Assembly (NCBI GenBank): GCA_036557785.1
Contig: DATBGZ010000096.1
Location: 52,284 to 116,283, forward strand
DNA from: DATBGZ01 sp036557785
Lineage (GTDB): Bacteria > Actinomycetota > Actinomycetes > Mycobacteriales > Micromonosporaceae
Reading direction: 5' to 3'
DNA: 64,000 nucleotides
The position numbers and the translations under genes were made by a program. Position 1 is the stretch's first letter, and each line of letters starts with the position of its first letter. A model generated the notes under the pieces. The model worked only from the letters and a program-made list of their open reading frames with translations. It was not told the origin of the DNA and made no database searches. This document shows positions 1 to 7,362 of this stretch, piece after piece.

Positions 1-517
1 AGGACTCCTCGCGGAAGCCGAGCTTCTCGACCACCCGACGGCTCGGTGTGTTCTCGGGCCGGATGTTCACCTCGATGCGGTGCAGCCCGCCGGGGCCGAA
101 GGCGTGGTCGACGGCGAGCGCGAGAGCCGTGGGCATGATGCCGCGACCGGCCACCGCCTCATCGACCCAGTAACCGGCGTACGCCGAGCAGAACGCGCGG
201 CGCACGATGTTGCCGAGCGTCAGTTGGCCGACCAAACGCTGCCGGCTCGAACCTCGCTCGGTCAGGCAGATGGCGAACGGCATCGCGGCGCCGCCGGCGG
301 CAACCCGGCGCAGTTCCCGATTGATCATCCGGAATGCGCTCGGCGAGTTCAGCTCGGCCCAGGTACCGCTGGGCGGCGTGGGCTCCCACACGGACAGCCA
401 GGCCTGGTTGGCGATCCGGCACCGCGACCAGACCCGGGCGTCACCCCGCGCGTACGGGCGCAGCACGACGCCACTGCGCGCGTCACGCAGGACCACGGGC
501 CAGCCGGGTGCCGCCAT
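1..517 (-). CDS. RimJ/RimL-like GNAT N-acetyltransferase (3' end outside window)
   Basis: Partial gene read leftwards from an ATG at 517; about 172 codons are visible and the C-terminus lies beyond base 1. The translation has the GNAT pattern of the RimJ/RimL family: a strand ending in GQLTLGNI, then YWVDEAVAGRG for acetyl-CoA binding, and the closing LHRIEVNIRPENTPS and VVEKLGF motifs. Family members acetylate N-terminal amines of ribosomal or other proteins in the cytoplasm; the real substrate is unknown. It follows galU in the same direction with a 106-bp gap. A GGAAGG about 14 nt upstream is a distant ribosome site, so the start is less sure than the family. Confidence 0.85.
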   Translation of the reverse strand, partial: MAAPGWPVVLRDARSGVVLRPYARGDARVWSRCRIANQAWLSVWEPTPPSGTWAELNSPSAFRMINRELRRVAAGGAAMPFAICLTERGSSRQRLVGQLTLGNIVRRAFCSAYAGYWVDEAVAGRGIMPTALALAVDHAFGPGGLHRIEVNIRPENTPSRRVVEKLGFREES

Positions 518-623
518 GCGGGAACGAACCGCCTTCCGCCTCCGCTAGCAACGGAAGCATCGGAGCCTAACCCCGAGCGGTCCGCCAATGGAACCGGGCC
601 GCCGCGCAGCGGACCCTGGACGG

Positions 624-1616
624 TCAGTCCGTCGGGATGAGCTCGTTCTTCACGTAGTCGGTGAGCCAGGTACGAAACGCCGGGCCGAGGTCGGGCCGGC
701 GGGCCGCCACCTGCACCACGGCCTGCAGATAGCCCAGCGGAAGCCCGGTGTCGTAGCGCACGCCCCGGTAGACGATCCCATGCACGGGCACGCCCTCGGC
801 GAGCAGCAGAGCCATGGCATCGGTCAACTGGATCTCGCCGCCGGCGCCGGGGCCGATGCGGCGGATCGCGTCGAAGATCTCCGGCGGCAGCACGTACCGG
901 CCGACGACGGCGAGATTGCTCGGTGCATCCTCGCTGCTCGGCTTCTCCACCAGCGCGGTGACCTTGTAGACCTCGCCGAGGCCCTCGTGCGTCCCGATGG
1001 CCGAGCGCAGGTCGGGGGCGGGCGACACGGACGCGACGCCGTACCGGTTGGTCTCGGTCCAGTCCACCTCAAGGAAGGCGAGCACGATGCCACCCGTGCG
1101 CTGCTGCAGGTCGAGCATCGCGGGCAGCAGCGGCTGGTCCTCCTCGAGGAACTCATCACCGAGCATTACCACGAACGGTTCCCGACCCACGTGCGACTCC
1201 CCGTACGAGACGGCGTGGCCCAGGCCCAGCGGCTCGCCCTGGCGGCAGGTGTAGATCTCGGCGAGCTCGGCCGGGCGACGAATCGCGGCCAGGCGGTCCA
1301 GGTCACCCTTGGCCTCGAGCCGGGCCTCCAGGTACGGCTGACGGTCGAAGTGCTCCACCATGCTGGTCTTGCCGCGTCCGGTCACCAGCAGGATATCGAC
1401 GATGCCCGCGGCGGCCGCCTCCTCCACGATGTACTGCAGCACCGGCCGGTCGACGACCGGGAGCAGCTCCTTCGGGACCGCCTTGGTCGCGGGCAGGAAT
1501 CGGGTCGCGAGACCGGCCGCGGGGATCACGGCCTTGACCGCGCGGCCCCCCGCAGCCGTACGGGAGTTGCCTGATGGTCGGCTGGTGAGCTTCGCCGCGC
1601 TAGCGTCGTCCGGCAT
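624..1616 (-). CDS. galU: UTP-glucose-1-phosphate uridylyltransferase
   Basis: Makes UDP-glucose from UTP and glucose-1-phosphate for glycan and trehalose synthesis. The 330-residue product carries the nucleotidyltransferase signature KAVIPAAGLATRFLPATK near residue 30, then PKELLPVVDRPVLQYIVEEA, VVMLGDEF and LVEKPSSEDAPSNLAVVGRY, all typical of bacterial GalU. The ATG at 1616 is chosen because a TAGCCT hexamer (1629-1624) ends 7 nt before it, a leaderless arrangement; the upstream extension to 1772 is arginine-rich and overlaps the next gene. The neighbourhood (rimJ, galU, 5-formyl-THF cyclo-ligase, FmdB zinc ribbon) is the usual actinobacterial order, but moeA, often between galU and rimJ, is absent here. 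Confidence 0.95.
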   Translation of the reverse strand: MPDDASAAKLTSRPSGNSRTAAGGRAVKAVIPAAGLATRFLPATKAVPKELLPVVDRPVLQYIVEEAAAAGIVDILLVTGRGKTSMVEHFDRQPYLEARLEAKGDLDRLAAIRRPAELAEIYTCRQGEPLGLGHAVSYGESHVGREPFVVMLGDEFLEEDQPLLPAMLDLQQRTGGIVLAFLEVDWTETNRYGVASVSPAPDLRSAIGTHEGLGEVYKVTALVEKPSSEDAPSNLAVVGRYVLPPEIFDAIRRIGPGAGGEIQLTDAMALLLAEGVPVHGIVYRGVRYDTGLPLGYLQAVVQVAARRPDLGPAFRTWLTDYVKNELIPTD

Positions 1617-1659
1617 GGACCTCAGGCTAACGGTCGTTCGCCGCGGCGGAGGCGATGAG

Positions 1660-3015
1660 TCACCGAAGCGCCCCCAGAGCGACATCGCGGTGTGACGATC
1701 CGGTGCCACGGTCCTCCTGCGGCTGAGTCCCGGCGAGCACGAACGTGTCCCGACCCGCTGCCTTTGCCGCATAGAGGGCCTGATCGGCGGCCTCGAGCAG
1801 ATCCTCGCCGGTGCGGGCGTGGCGCGGGAAGACGGCGACCCCCGCCGATACCGTCACCGCGATCGCCTCATCGTCGCGGGCGAACGGGGTGTCCCGGACC
1901 GCGTCGCCGATGCGGCGGGCGGCGGTGAGGCTGCCCGCGATGTCGGTCTCTGGCAGCAGCACGACGAACTCCTCGCCACCCTGACGGAATGCCAGATCCA
2001 CCTCCCGGATCACGCCGCGGATCCGTGCGGCCAACTCGACCAGCACCCCGTCACCGACCCGGTGTCCGTGGCTGTCATTGATCTCCTTGAAGTGGTCGAG
2101 GTCGAGCGCGAGCACGCCGAAGGTCCGGCCGAACCGACCAGCGCGCTCGATCTCGCGGTGCAGGTGCTCGGCGAGCGCCCTGCGGTTGCCCAGGCCGGTC
2201 AGCGCGTCCGTGACCGACAGGCGCTGCGTCTCCTGTAACCCGGCGAGCAGCCCGTCCAGCCGCAGGCCCAACCGGCCGGTCTCGTCCCGGCCCCTGACTG
2301 CGGTACGGGCGGTGAGATCCCCGGTCGATGCGCGGTCGACCGCGGCGAGCAGGCGCCGCAGCGGCCGGGTCGCGAGGCTCGCCAGCCACCAGCCCAGCAG
2401 GGCCGACGCGACCACCGCGGCGCCCGCCACGACGAGGAGCACCGTGAGCGGCCCGCGGCCGGCAGGGCTCGCCGCGTCCATCCGCAGCCGCAGCGGCATC
2501 GTCGCGTCCGACGCGATCGGGTTCGAGATCTGCCCGTACGCGCGCGAGCCCGATGCGTCAGCAAGGCTCACGCGTCGCCCCGCGGCTGCGGAGAGCTCGG
2601 CGAGGAACGCGTCGTCGAGTGGCTGCACGGCGTAGGCCTCACCGGTCGCGACCCCGTCGTGGCGGATCTCGACCCGGGCGGCGAGGCCGGTCTGAGCCGC
2701 GGCCGGCAGTTCGGCCGGGTCCACGCCGCAGATCGCCCAGGCGCCGGACGACCCCGCCGGGACGACCGCGAACGACTGCCCTGCCGCGCTGGCCGTCGCC
2801 GCGAGGCTCGTGGCGGTGGCGGAAAGGTCGCGGCAGCGCGCCGCAACGAGGGAACGCACGGCGGTGCCGGCGATCGCGTCGCCCTGGCCCGCGCCGGTCG
2901 CGGTGGCGCTCCCCGGAGTCATGACGCCGAGACCGGCCAGGGCGGCGGCACCGACAAGCGTCGGCGCGAGCAGGATCAGGGTGAACGCCACGGCAAGCCG
3001 TCCGCGTAGTGTCAC
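1660..3015 (-). CDS. Membrane-anchored diguanylate cyclase (HAMP-GGEEF)
   Basis: Predicted to make cyclic di-GMP. Of 451 residues, 6-31 form a first membrane helix, about 32-187 an extracytoplasmic sensor region of no family I recognise, 188-212 a second helix, 213-265 a HAMP-like linker, and 266-435 a GGDEF domain. The active motif is GGEEF at 346-350, which is catalytically competent in this family, and an intact inhibitory I-site RxxD (R337-D340) sits exactly five residues before it. Start is GTG with a GGGAGG site a few bases upstream. It lies between galU and the folate gene, an insertion into an otherwise conserved order. Product feedback through the I-site is expected from family knowledge. 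Confidence 0.92.
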   Translation of the reverse strand: MTLRGRLAVAFTLILLAPTLVGAAALAGLGVMTPGSATATGAGQGDAIAGTAVRSLVAARCRDLSATATSLAATASAAGQSFAVVPAGSSGAWAICGVDPAELPAAAQTGLAARVEIRHDGVATGEAYAVQPLDDAFLAELSAAAGRRVSLADASGSRAYGQISNPIASDATMPLRLRMDAASPAGRGPLTVLLVVAGAAVVASALLGWWLASLATRPLRRLLAAVDRASTGDLTARTAVRGRDETGRLGLRLDGLLAGLQETQRLSVTDALTGLGNRRALAEHLHREIERAGRFGRTFGVLALDLDHFKEINDSHGHRVGDGVLVELAARIRGVIREVDLAFRQGGEEFVVLLPETDIAGSLTAARRIGDAVRDTPFARDDEAIAVTVSAGVAVFPRHARTGEDLLEAADQALYAAKAAGRDTFVLAGTQPQEDRGTGSSHRDVALGALR

Positions 3016-3185
3016 CGTGCCTCCCCAAGGCTAGTGAGCGCACCGCCGATCACGGCGCGGTCCGAGCCTGCCCCTGCGAGAAGCTCCCTCGGGGCGATGC
3101 AATTCGTAACGCTCTGATGACCGACTGTTATTACCAACCGCCCAAGCCTTCGCCTGGACGCGGCTTATGGAGGAGTTGTCCGAGA

Positions 3186-3797
3186 TTGCCAGAAGACCTC
3201 CGAGCCGAGGAGCATCCCGCGTCGGGCAAGCGTGTGATCCGGGAGGCGGTGTTGGCCGCGCGGTCGGCGCTCTCCGATGCGGACCGGGCGACCGCAAACG
3301 CCACGCTCGTGGCGGCCGCTGCAGACCTGGCCCGCGGGCGATCGTGTGTGGCCGGATACGCGCCGCTGCCCGACGAGCCCGGCGGATCGGGCCTGCCCGC
3401 GGCACTGGCAGCGGTACTCCCGCCGTACGGGCTCATCCTGCCCGCGCTGCAAACCGACCGGGACCTTGACTGGGTCGCCTACGACGGGACTCTGGGGGCT
3501 GGCGCGGTGCTGCGGGTGCTGCGGGAACCCCCGGGACCACGCCTGGGGCCCGAGGCAATCAGCAGGGCCGATCTCGTGTTCGTGCCAGCGCTGGCCGTGG
3601 ACCCGACCGGGGGCAGGCTCGGGCGGGGTGGCGGTTCGTACGACCGGGCGCTGACCCGGGTACGGCCGGGGGTCGCGGTGGTCGCCCTGCTCTACCCGGG
3701 CGAGGTGGTGCCGGCGGTGCCGATGCAGCCGCACGACCGGCCCGTGACAGCGGTGCTGACCCCGGACGGCCTCGTCGAGGTCGGCGGGCACGACTAG
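3186..3797 (+). CDS. 5-formyltetrahydrofolate cyclo-ligase
   Basis: ATP-dependent conversion of 5-formyl-THF to 5,10-methenyl-THF in one-carbon metabolism. The protein shows KRVIREAVLAARSAL at the N-terminus (basic ATP-binding region), FVPALAVDPTGGRLGRGGG and SYDRAL; this corresponds to the family GxGGGYYDR loop with Y to S at one position. I chose the TTG at 3186 because GGAGGAG (3169-3175) lies 10 nt upstream and gives 203 residues, the usual family length; the longer in-frame extension to 3009 lacks family similarity. A GGDEF gene is divergent on the left, and the Ruc-like gene follows with a CIRCE palindrome between. Confidence 0.9.
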   Translation: MPEDLRAEEHPASGKRVIREAVLAARSALSDADRATANATLVAAAADLARGRSCVAGYAPLPDEPGGSGLPAALAAVLPPYGLILPALQTDRDLDWVAYDGTLGAGAVLRVLREPPGPRLGPEAISRADLVFVPALAVDPTGGRLGRGGGSYDRALTRVRPGVAVVALLYPGEVVPAVPMQPHDRPVTAVLTPDGLVEVGGHD

Positions 3798-3809
3798 TAT
3801 TCACTGGCG

Positions 3810-3838
3810 ACTGGCACTCGCGCCGGTTGAGTGCCAGT
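3810..3838 (+). promoter_or_regulatory. CIRCE-like operator (candidate HrcA site)
   Basis: Perfect 10-bp inverted repeat with a 9-bp spacer: ACTGGCACTC, nine bases, GAGTGCCAGT. The core CTGGCACTC-N9-GAGTGCCAG differs from the classical CIRCE consensus (TTAGCACTC-N9-GAGTGCTAA) by two positions per arm, and the 9-bp spacing is exact. It lies 37 bp upstream of the zinc-ribbon gene and 12 bp after the folate gene. A TAGTAT at 3795-3800 could be the -10, putting the operator across the start of transcription. HrcA itself is not in the window. Confidence 0.8.
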
Positions 3839-3875
3839 CCCGATCGCGAGACATGACGGTGCCAGGAGGCTGCAC

Positions 3876-4358
3876 GTGCCCACCTACCAGTACGCCTGTA
3901 CCACCTGTGGTCACCAGCTCGAGGCGGTGCAGTCCTTTTCGGACTCTCCGCTGACGGTCTGCCCCGAGTGCGACGGCCGCCTGCGCAAGGTGTTCTCTTC
4001 GGTGGGGATCGTCTTCAAGGGCTCCGGGTTCTACCGGACCGACTCCCGGGCCAGCTCCGCGTCGGCCGACGGCGATGGATCGAAGGCCGACGCCGCGGCG
4101 AGCACGTCCGGGGGCTCGTCCGCGGAGAACTCGTCCGCGGCAGGCTCGTCCGCGGGGGGCGCGACCTCAGGCGGCTCGCCGTCCGGCGGCTCGTCATCGG
4201 GCGGCTCGTCGTCGGGCGGCTCGTCGTCGGGCGGTGAGTCCGGCAAAGGCGGTGCGGCACCGTCGAAGGGCAGCGGCTCGAGCGGGCCATCGGCGGCGTC
4301 GGGCTCGTCCAGCACCTCGGGCAGCGGCACGAAGTCGACCACCTCCGTCGCGCCCTGA
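3876..4358 (+). CDS. FmdB-family zinc-ribbon protein, likely Ruc-type chaperone
   Basis: A 160-residue protein with an N-terminal zinc ribbon (YACTTCGH near residues 5-12 and CPEC near 30-33) followed by a long disordered Ser/Gly/Ala tail. In Mycobacterium tuberculosis the counterpart Rv0991c (Ruc), also next to 5-formyl-THF cyclo-ligase and galU, is a redox-regulated, partly disordered chaperone in the HrcA heat-shock regulon. The same gene order, zinc ribbon, disordered tail and CIRCE element support orthology. GTG start with AGGAGG (3864-3869) six bases upstream; the ATG-like extension to 3831 overlaps the operator and is rejected. The tail is longer than in Rv0991c and contains 15-bp tandem repeats. 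Confidence 0.88.
   Translation: MPTYQYACTTCGHQLEAVQSFSDSPLTVCPECDGRLRKVFSSVGIVFKGSGFYRTDSRASSASADGDGSKADAAASTSGGSSAENSSAAGSSAGGATSGGSPSGGSSSGGSSSGGSSSGGESGKGGAAPSKGSGSSGPSAASGSSSTSGSGTKSTTSVAP
4170..4229 (+). repeat. 15-bp tandem repeat encoding GGSxS units
   Basis: Four consecutive in-frame 15-bp units (starting at 4170, 4185, 4200 and 4215) related to GGCGGCTCGTCGTCG. The last two are identical. They encode Gly-Gly-Ser-rich pentads in the disordered tail of the Ruc-like protein, so slippage would change the tail length in steps of five residues. Confidence 0.85.
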
Positions 4359-4370
4359 CGACCCTGCGGG

Positions 4371-4559
4371 TCACTGCCAGTGCGGGGGACGCTCAGCGAG
4401 CAGGCGCGCGTCGTTGTCGCCTCGCGGCTCGCCCCATCCGGCGTCGGTGTCGTCGAGCGTCGCGGTCGGCAGCACGGGCTCGTCGTCCACCCACGGCCCG
4501 CCGTCGTCAGAGAGGTCGACCACGCGGTCCCCGTCGTCGGTCGTGCCCACGCCGCTCAC
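4371..4559 (-). CDS. Small conserved actinobacterial protein ending in PPHW
   Basis: A 62-residue acidic protein rich in Asp and Gly, with a C-terminal DTDAGWGEPRGDND stretch and a final ERPPHWQ. I recognise the GWG...DNDxRLLxERPPHW ending from small hypothetical proteins of Streptomyces and Micromonospora relatives; the function is unknown. No signal peptide, membrane helix or cysteine is visible. It starts with GTG and has no convincing ribosome site, so leaderless translation or a different start is possible. It is convergent with the Ruc-like gene, 12 bp away. Confidence 0.65.
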   Translation of the reverse strand: MSGVGTTDDGDRVVDLSDDGGPWVDDEPVLPTATLDDTDAGWGEPRGDNDARLLAERPPHWQ

Positions 4560-4744
4560 GGTCGCCGAGCCTAACCCGCGCTCACGCCATTCTGCGAAGG
4601 TCGGATCCTCGTGTTGGCCCGCACACTCTGTGCGATCAGGCCACTGCTACGCGTGCCTGAATCGCCTGGTGTGCGCGGCGGCCTTCGACCCGTGCACGCC
4701 AACGAGCGGACACGCGCGATGGACCGGCAAGGGGGAGACCACGC

Positions 4745-6163
4745 ATGATCGGCGAACTGCACGACCTGGCACTCGGACCCGTGAGCCCTGTGGCAGCTAT
4801 GCTCCTGGCGACGCTCGGCTGCCTGCTCGGGATCATCCTCGCCACCCGGGCGCGGCGGTACGGCGGATGGCGGCGGGCGCGGTTCCTGGCATACGCGCTG
4901 GTCTGCGTGGCCGTGCCCGGGATCTGGCAGCCCGCGCTGGTCGGGGTGCTCGGGCTGCGCGTCGACGGCTCGGTCATCCGGCTTGCCCCGGTGGCGCTCG
5001 CGGAGAGCCTCGCCGTCACGCTCATCGCCACCGCTGTGGCCCTGCTGCTGATCTGCTATGGCCGCAACGGGTTGCGACTCGTCGCGGCGGGTGTGCCGCT
5101 CGCCGTTGCCATCATCGGTTGCGAATATCTCATGATGCGGTCGCTCACCACGGGCGGACAGTTCGCCTACGACCCACCGCGGGCGGCCGCGGCCGTGGGG
5201 ATCGCCGCCGCGGCCGGCGCCGGCCTGACCTGCTGGCTCGGCGCGACTCGTTCCGTCCGGTCCGCGGCGGCCGGGGCCGTGCTGGTCGGCCTGGCGCTGA
5301 CCGCGCTGCACCTGATCGCGGCGTCGGCGCTCGGGGTACAGCCGCCCGGCGGTGGCCCGATCCCAGCCGATCAGGTCACCGGCCTGGACCTGATGGCGAC
5401 GGGGTTGAGCAGCGTGGTGCTCACCACGGTGCTCACCGCGATGCTCGGGTACTTCAGCGTGGGCACAGCGACCGGTCGTGACCTGCGCCTGATCTTCGAC
5501 CCGAACGCTGGCACCGACCAGATCGACCCCTGGTTCGTCGACCAGGTCCGGTCGCGGGTGGCGTTGAGCTCGACCTCGCTCGCGCACGCCCCTGGCTGGA
5601 GCACCGACGTCTGGGCCGAGCGCACCGTGGCCGTGCGCTCGATCCCCCTGCTTGGCGGCGCCGTCGCCTCCGCGTTCGCCCGCGCCCGCACCGACCTGCC
5701 GCTCGACGAACCGGTCCAGGAGCAGACGCCGGTGCGCATCACGCCCACGTGGCGACCCGTGCCTGGCTGGGGCGTGCCCGCGGCAGCGGGCCCAGCGCCG
5801 AGCCCGGAACCCGCCTCGCCTGCGGTCGACGCCGACGGCACTGACGGTGATTCCGCCACCGTGGGCGCCGCCACCACCACCACAGACGCCACCGTCCCTG
5901 ACGAACAGCCGCCCCGCCGCACCCCACGGCCGACGAGTCGGTGGGACGAGCGCGACCGGGACCACCGCGAACCGGTGGAGCGCAACGAGAACCGTGTCAC
6001 GGGACGTGGTCGGGCCACCAACAGCCGCCAGGGCAGCGTGCCCACCCGCTCGCCGGCCGGAGTCCCGCACCTGGTGCCCGCGGCCGGAGCCGACGCGGAC
6101 GAGAGCGGTACTGCCCGCGTCAATGGCTCGGCACCGCTACCGCGGCGCAACGCCCGGTCCTGA
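4745..6163 (+). CDS. Multi-pass membrane protein resembling MHYT sensors, with the metal motif lost
   Basis: 472 residues: seven or so membrane segments in residues 1-245, then a cytoplasmic and proline-rich, low-complexity tail. The opening HDLALGPVSPVAAMLL, the TRARRYGGWRRARFLAYAL stretch, VPGIWQ and the RYGRNGLR-like loop (YGRNGLRL) follow the layout of actinobacterial MHYT-domain sensors. In those, three repeats carry MHF or MHYTGM for metal or gas sensing; here the equivalent places read GIWQPALVG, GCEYLMMRSL and ALHLIAAS, so most ligands are missing. Start ATG with AAGGGGGAG just upstream. MHYT kinship is inference from pattern alignment by eye; function unknown. Confidence 0.7.
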   Translation: MIGELHDLALGPVSPVAAMLLATLGCLLGIILATRARRYGGWRRARFLAYALVCVAVPGIWQPALVGVLGLRVDGSVIRLAPVALAESLAVTLIATAVALLLICYGRNGLRLVAAGVPLAVAIIGCEYLMMRSLTTGGQFAYDPPRAAAAVGIAAAAGAGLTCWLGATRSVRSAAAGAVLVGLALTALHLIAASALGVQPPGGGPIPADQVTGLDLMATGLSSVVLTTVLTAMLGYFSVGTATGRDLRLIFDPNAGTDQIDPWFVDQVRSRVALSSTSLAHAPGWSTDVWAERTVAVRSIPLLGGAVASAFARARTDLPLDEPVQEQTPVRITPTWRPVPGWGVPAAAGPAPSPEPASPAVDADGTDGDSATVGAATTTTDATVPDEQPPRRTPRPTSRWDERDRDHREPVERNENRVTGRGRATNSRQGSVPTRSPAGVPHLVPAAGADADESGTARVNGSAPLPRRNARS

Positions 6164-6174
6164 CGCGGGGTGTA

Positions 6175-7233
6175 CTAACGCATCGATATGTGGACGTGGT
6201 TCTTATGCTCAGTAGCCACGTCACCGTATTCGCGATAGGCGTGCCAGCCATCGGCAGGTGTCCAGATCTGCTGGTACCAGATGACGTAGAGGACGCCGAG
6301 AGCGTCGGCGTTCGCCACGGCCCACGCAGCAAGCTTGCTGCCATACTCCTTCGCGTCGCCGGTCGCCGCCTTGCCGACGAAGCCGCTGTCCTTGAAGACC
6401 GAGAAGTCGCAGGCCCGGCCCTTCGGATGCTCGTAGAGCGTGCCGGGGCGCCAACACGAGACGAAGCGGGTGAACCCCGCGTTCTTGGCCTCCTGGAGCA
6501 TGTGCCAGGTCCGGAACGTGATCTTTCCGCCGGTGGTCGGATCGGGGATGTTCTGGGCCTCCGCCGGGAAGCTGCCATCGGGATTGCGCGGGGCCGGCTG
6601 AGCCATCGTGACCGGACCGGTGTACTGGACATCGGGCGGCATGATGTCGAGCACCGCGAGCGCCTTCTCCAACTGGCGCTTCTGGTCGTCGAGCGCCTTC
6701 TCCTGCGCGGCCTGGATGTCCAGCTCCGCGTCGAGCAACTTCTGCTGCTGCTCCGACTCGTCCTTGAGCTGCCGGTACTCGTGGATGTACGAGTCGTCGT
6801 GCCAGGTGAGGTACTGCCCGACGGCCGCGCCATCGAGCATGTCGTCGGTGAGCCCCTGTCCGTTGATCAGGCCATTGACGAACCCGAAGTTGCCGCCCTC
6901 GTAGCGGGCCGCCGCGACCTTTCCGATCTTTGAGGAGAGGCTGGCCAACGCGGCCTTCGCGACCTTGAGGTTGTCGCTGATCTCCTTTTGCCGCGCCTGG
7001 GACGAGGCGAGCACGGCCCGCGCGTCGTAGTAGCCACGGGAGACGGCCTCGAGCGTGTCCAACACGGACTGTGGCAGGTCGCCGTCGGGATCGTCGTTCT
7101 CAGCACTGGCCACCCCGGGCAGCCCGAACAGGGCGAGCAGGACAATGAGCACGCCCGTGCCGAGCACGGTCAGGCGGCGGCGCGGCGACCAGCGCCGGGT
7201 CGGGCCTTGTCCAACGTGGGTACTGCCTGGCAT
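6175..7233 (-). CDS. Secreted coiled-coil protein with M15/ARB_07466-like C-terminal domain
   Basis: 352 residues. A basic stretch and hydrophobic helix near residues 20-43 ending in GVASAEN form a signal peptide. Residues 55-210 are a charged coiled coil (runs such as DESEQQQKLLDAELDIQ) like the N-termini of CwlO/RipA-type wall hydrolases. The C-terminal part has WRPGTLYEHPKGRACDF and EHKNHVHISMR, matching the His, Asp and HxH zinc ligands of the peptidase-M15-like, ARB_07466 family. A peptidoglycan-related role outside the membrane is likely; peptidase activity is unproven. ATG follows an overlapping GTG, with GGGAGGG upstream. Convergent with the MHYT-like gene, 11 bp apart. Confidence 0.82.
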   Translation of the reverse strand: MPGSTHVGQGPTRRWSPRRRLTVLGTGVLIVLLALFGLPGVASAENDDPDGDLPQSVLDTLEAVSRGYYDARAVLASSQARQKEISDNLKVAKAALASLSSKIGKVAAARYEGGNFGFVNGLINGQGLTDDMLDGAAVGQYLTWHDDSYIHEYRQLKDESEQQQKLLDAELDIQAAQEKALDDQKRQLEKALAVLDIMPPDVQYTGPVTMAQPAPRNPDGSFPAEAQNIPDPTTGGKITFRTWHMLQEAKNAGFTRFVSCWRPGTLYEHPKGRACDFSVFKDSGFVGKAATGDAKEYGSKLAAWAVANADALGVLYVIWYQQIWTPADGWHAYREYGDVATEHKNHVHISMR

Positions 7234-7362
7234 CACGATGGGAAACCCTCCCGCGGGGACCGCCGTCGACGCTCGGTGCGGCGCCGTTGGGGGCGGCGAT
7301 CCGCCGGACAGACTACACAACCGGGGGCGCGTGCACCCTCCATGCACGCCCCGCTCGCGCGG

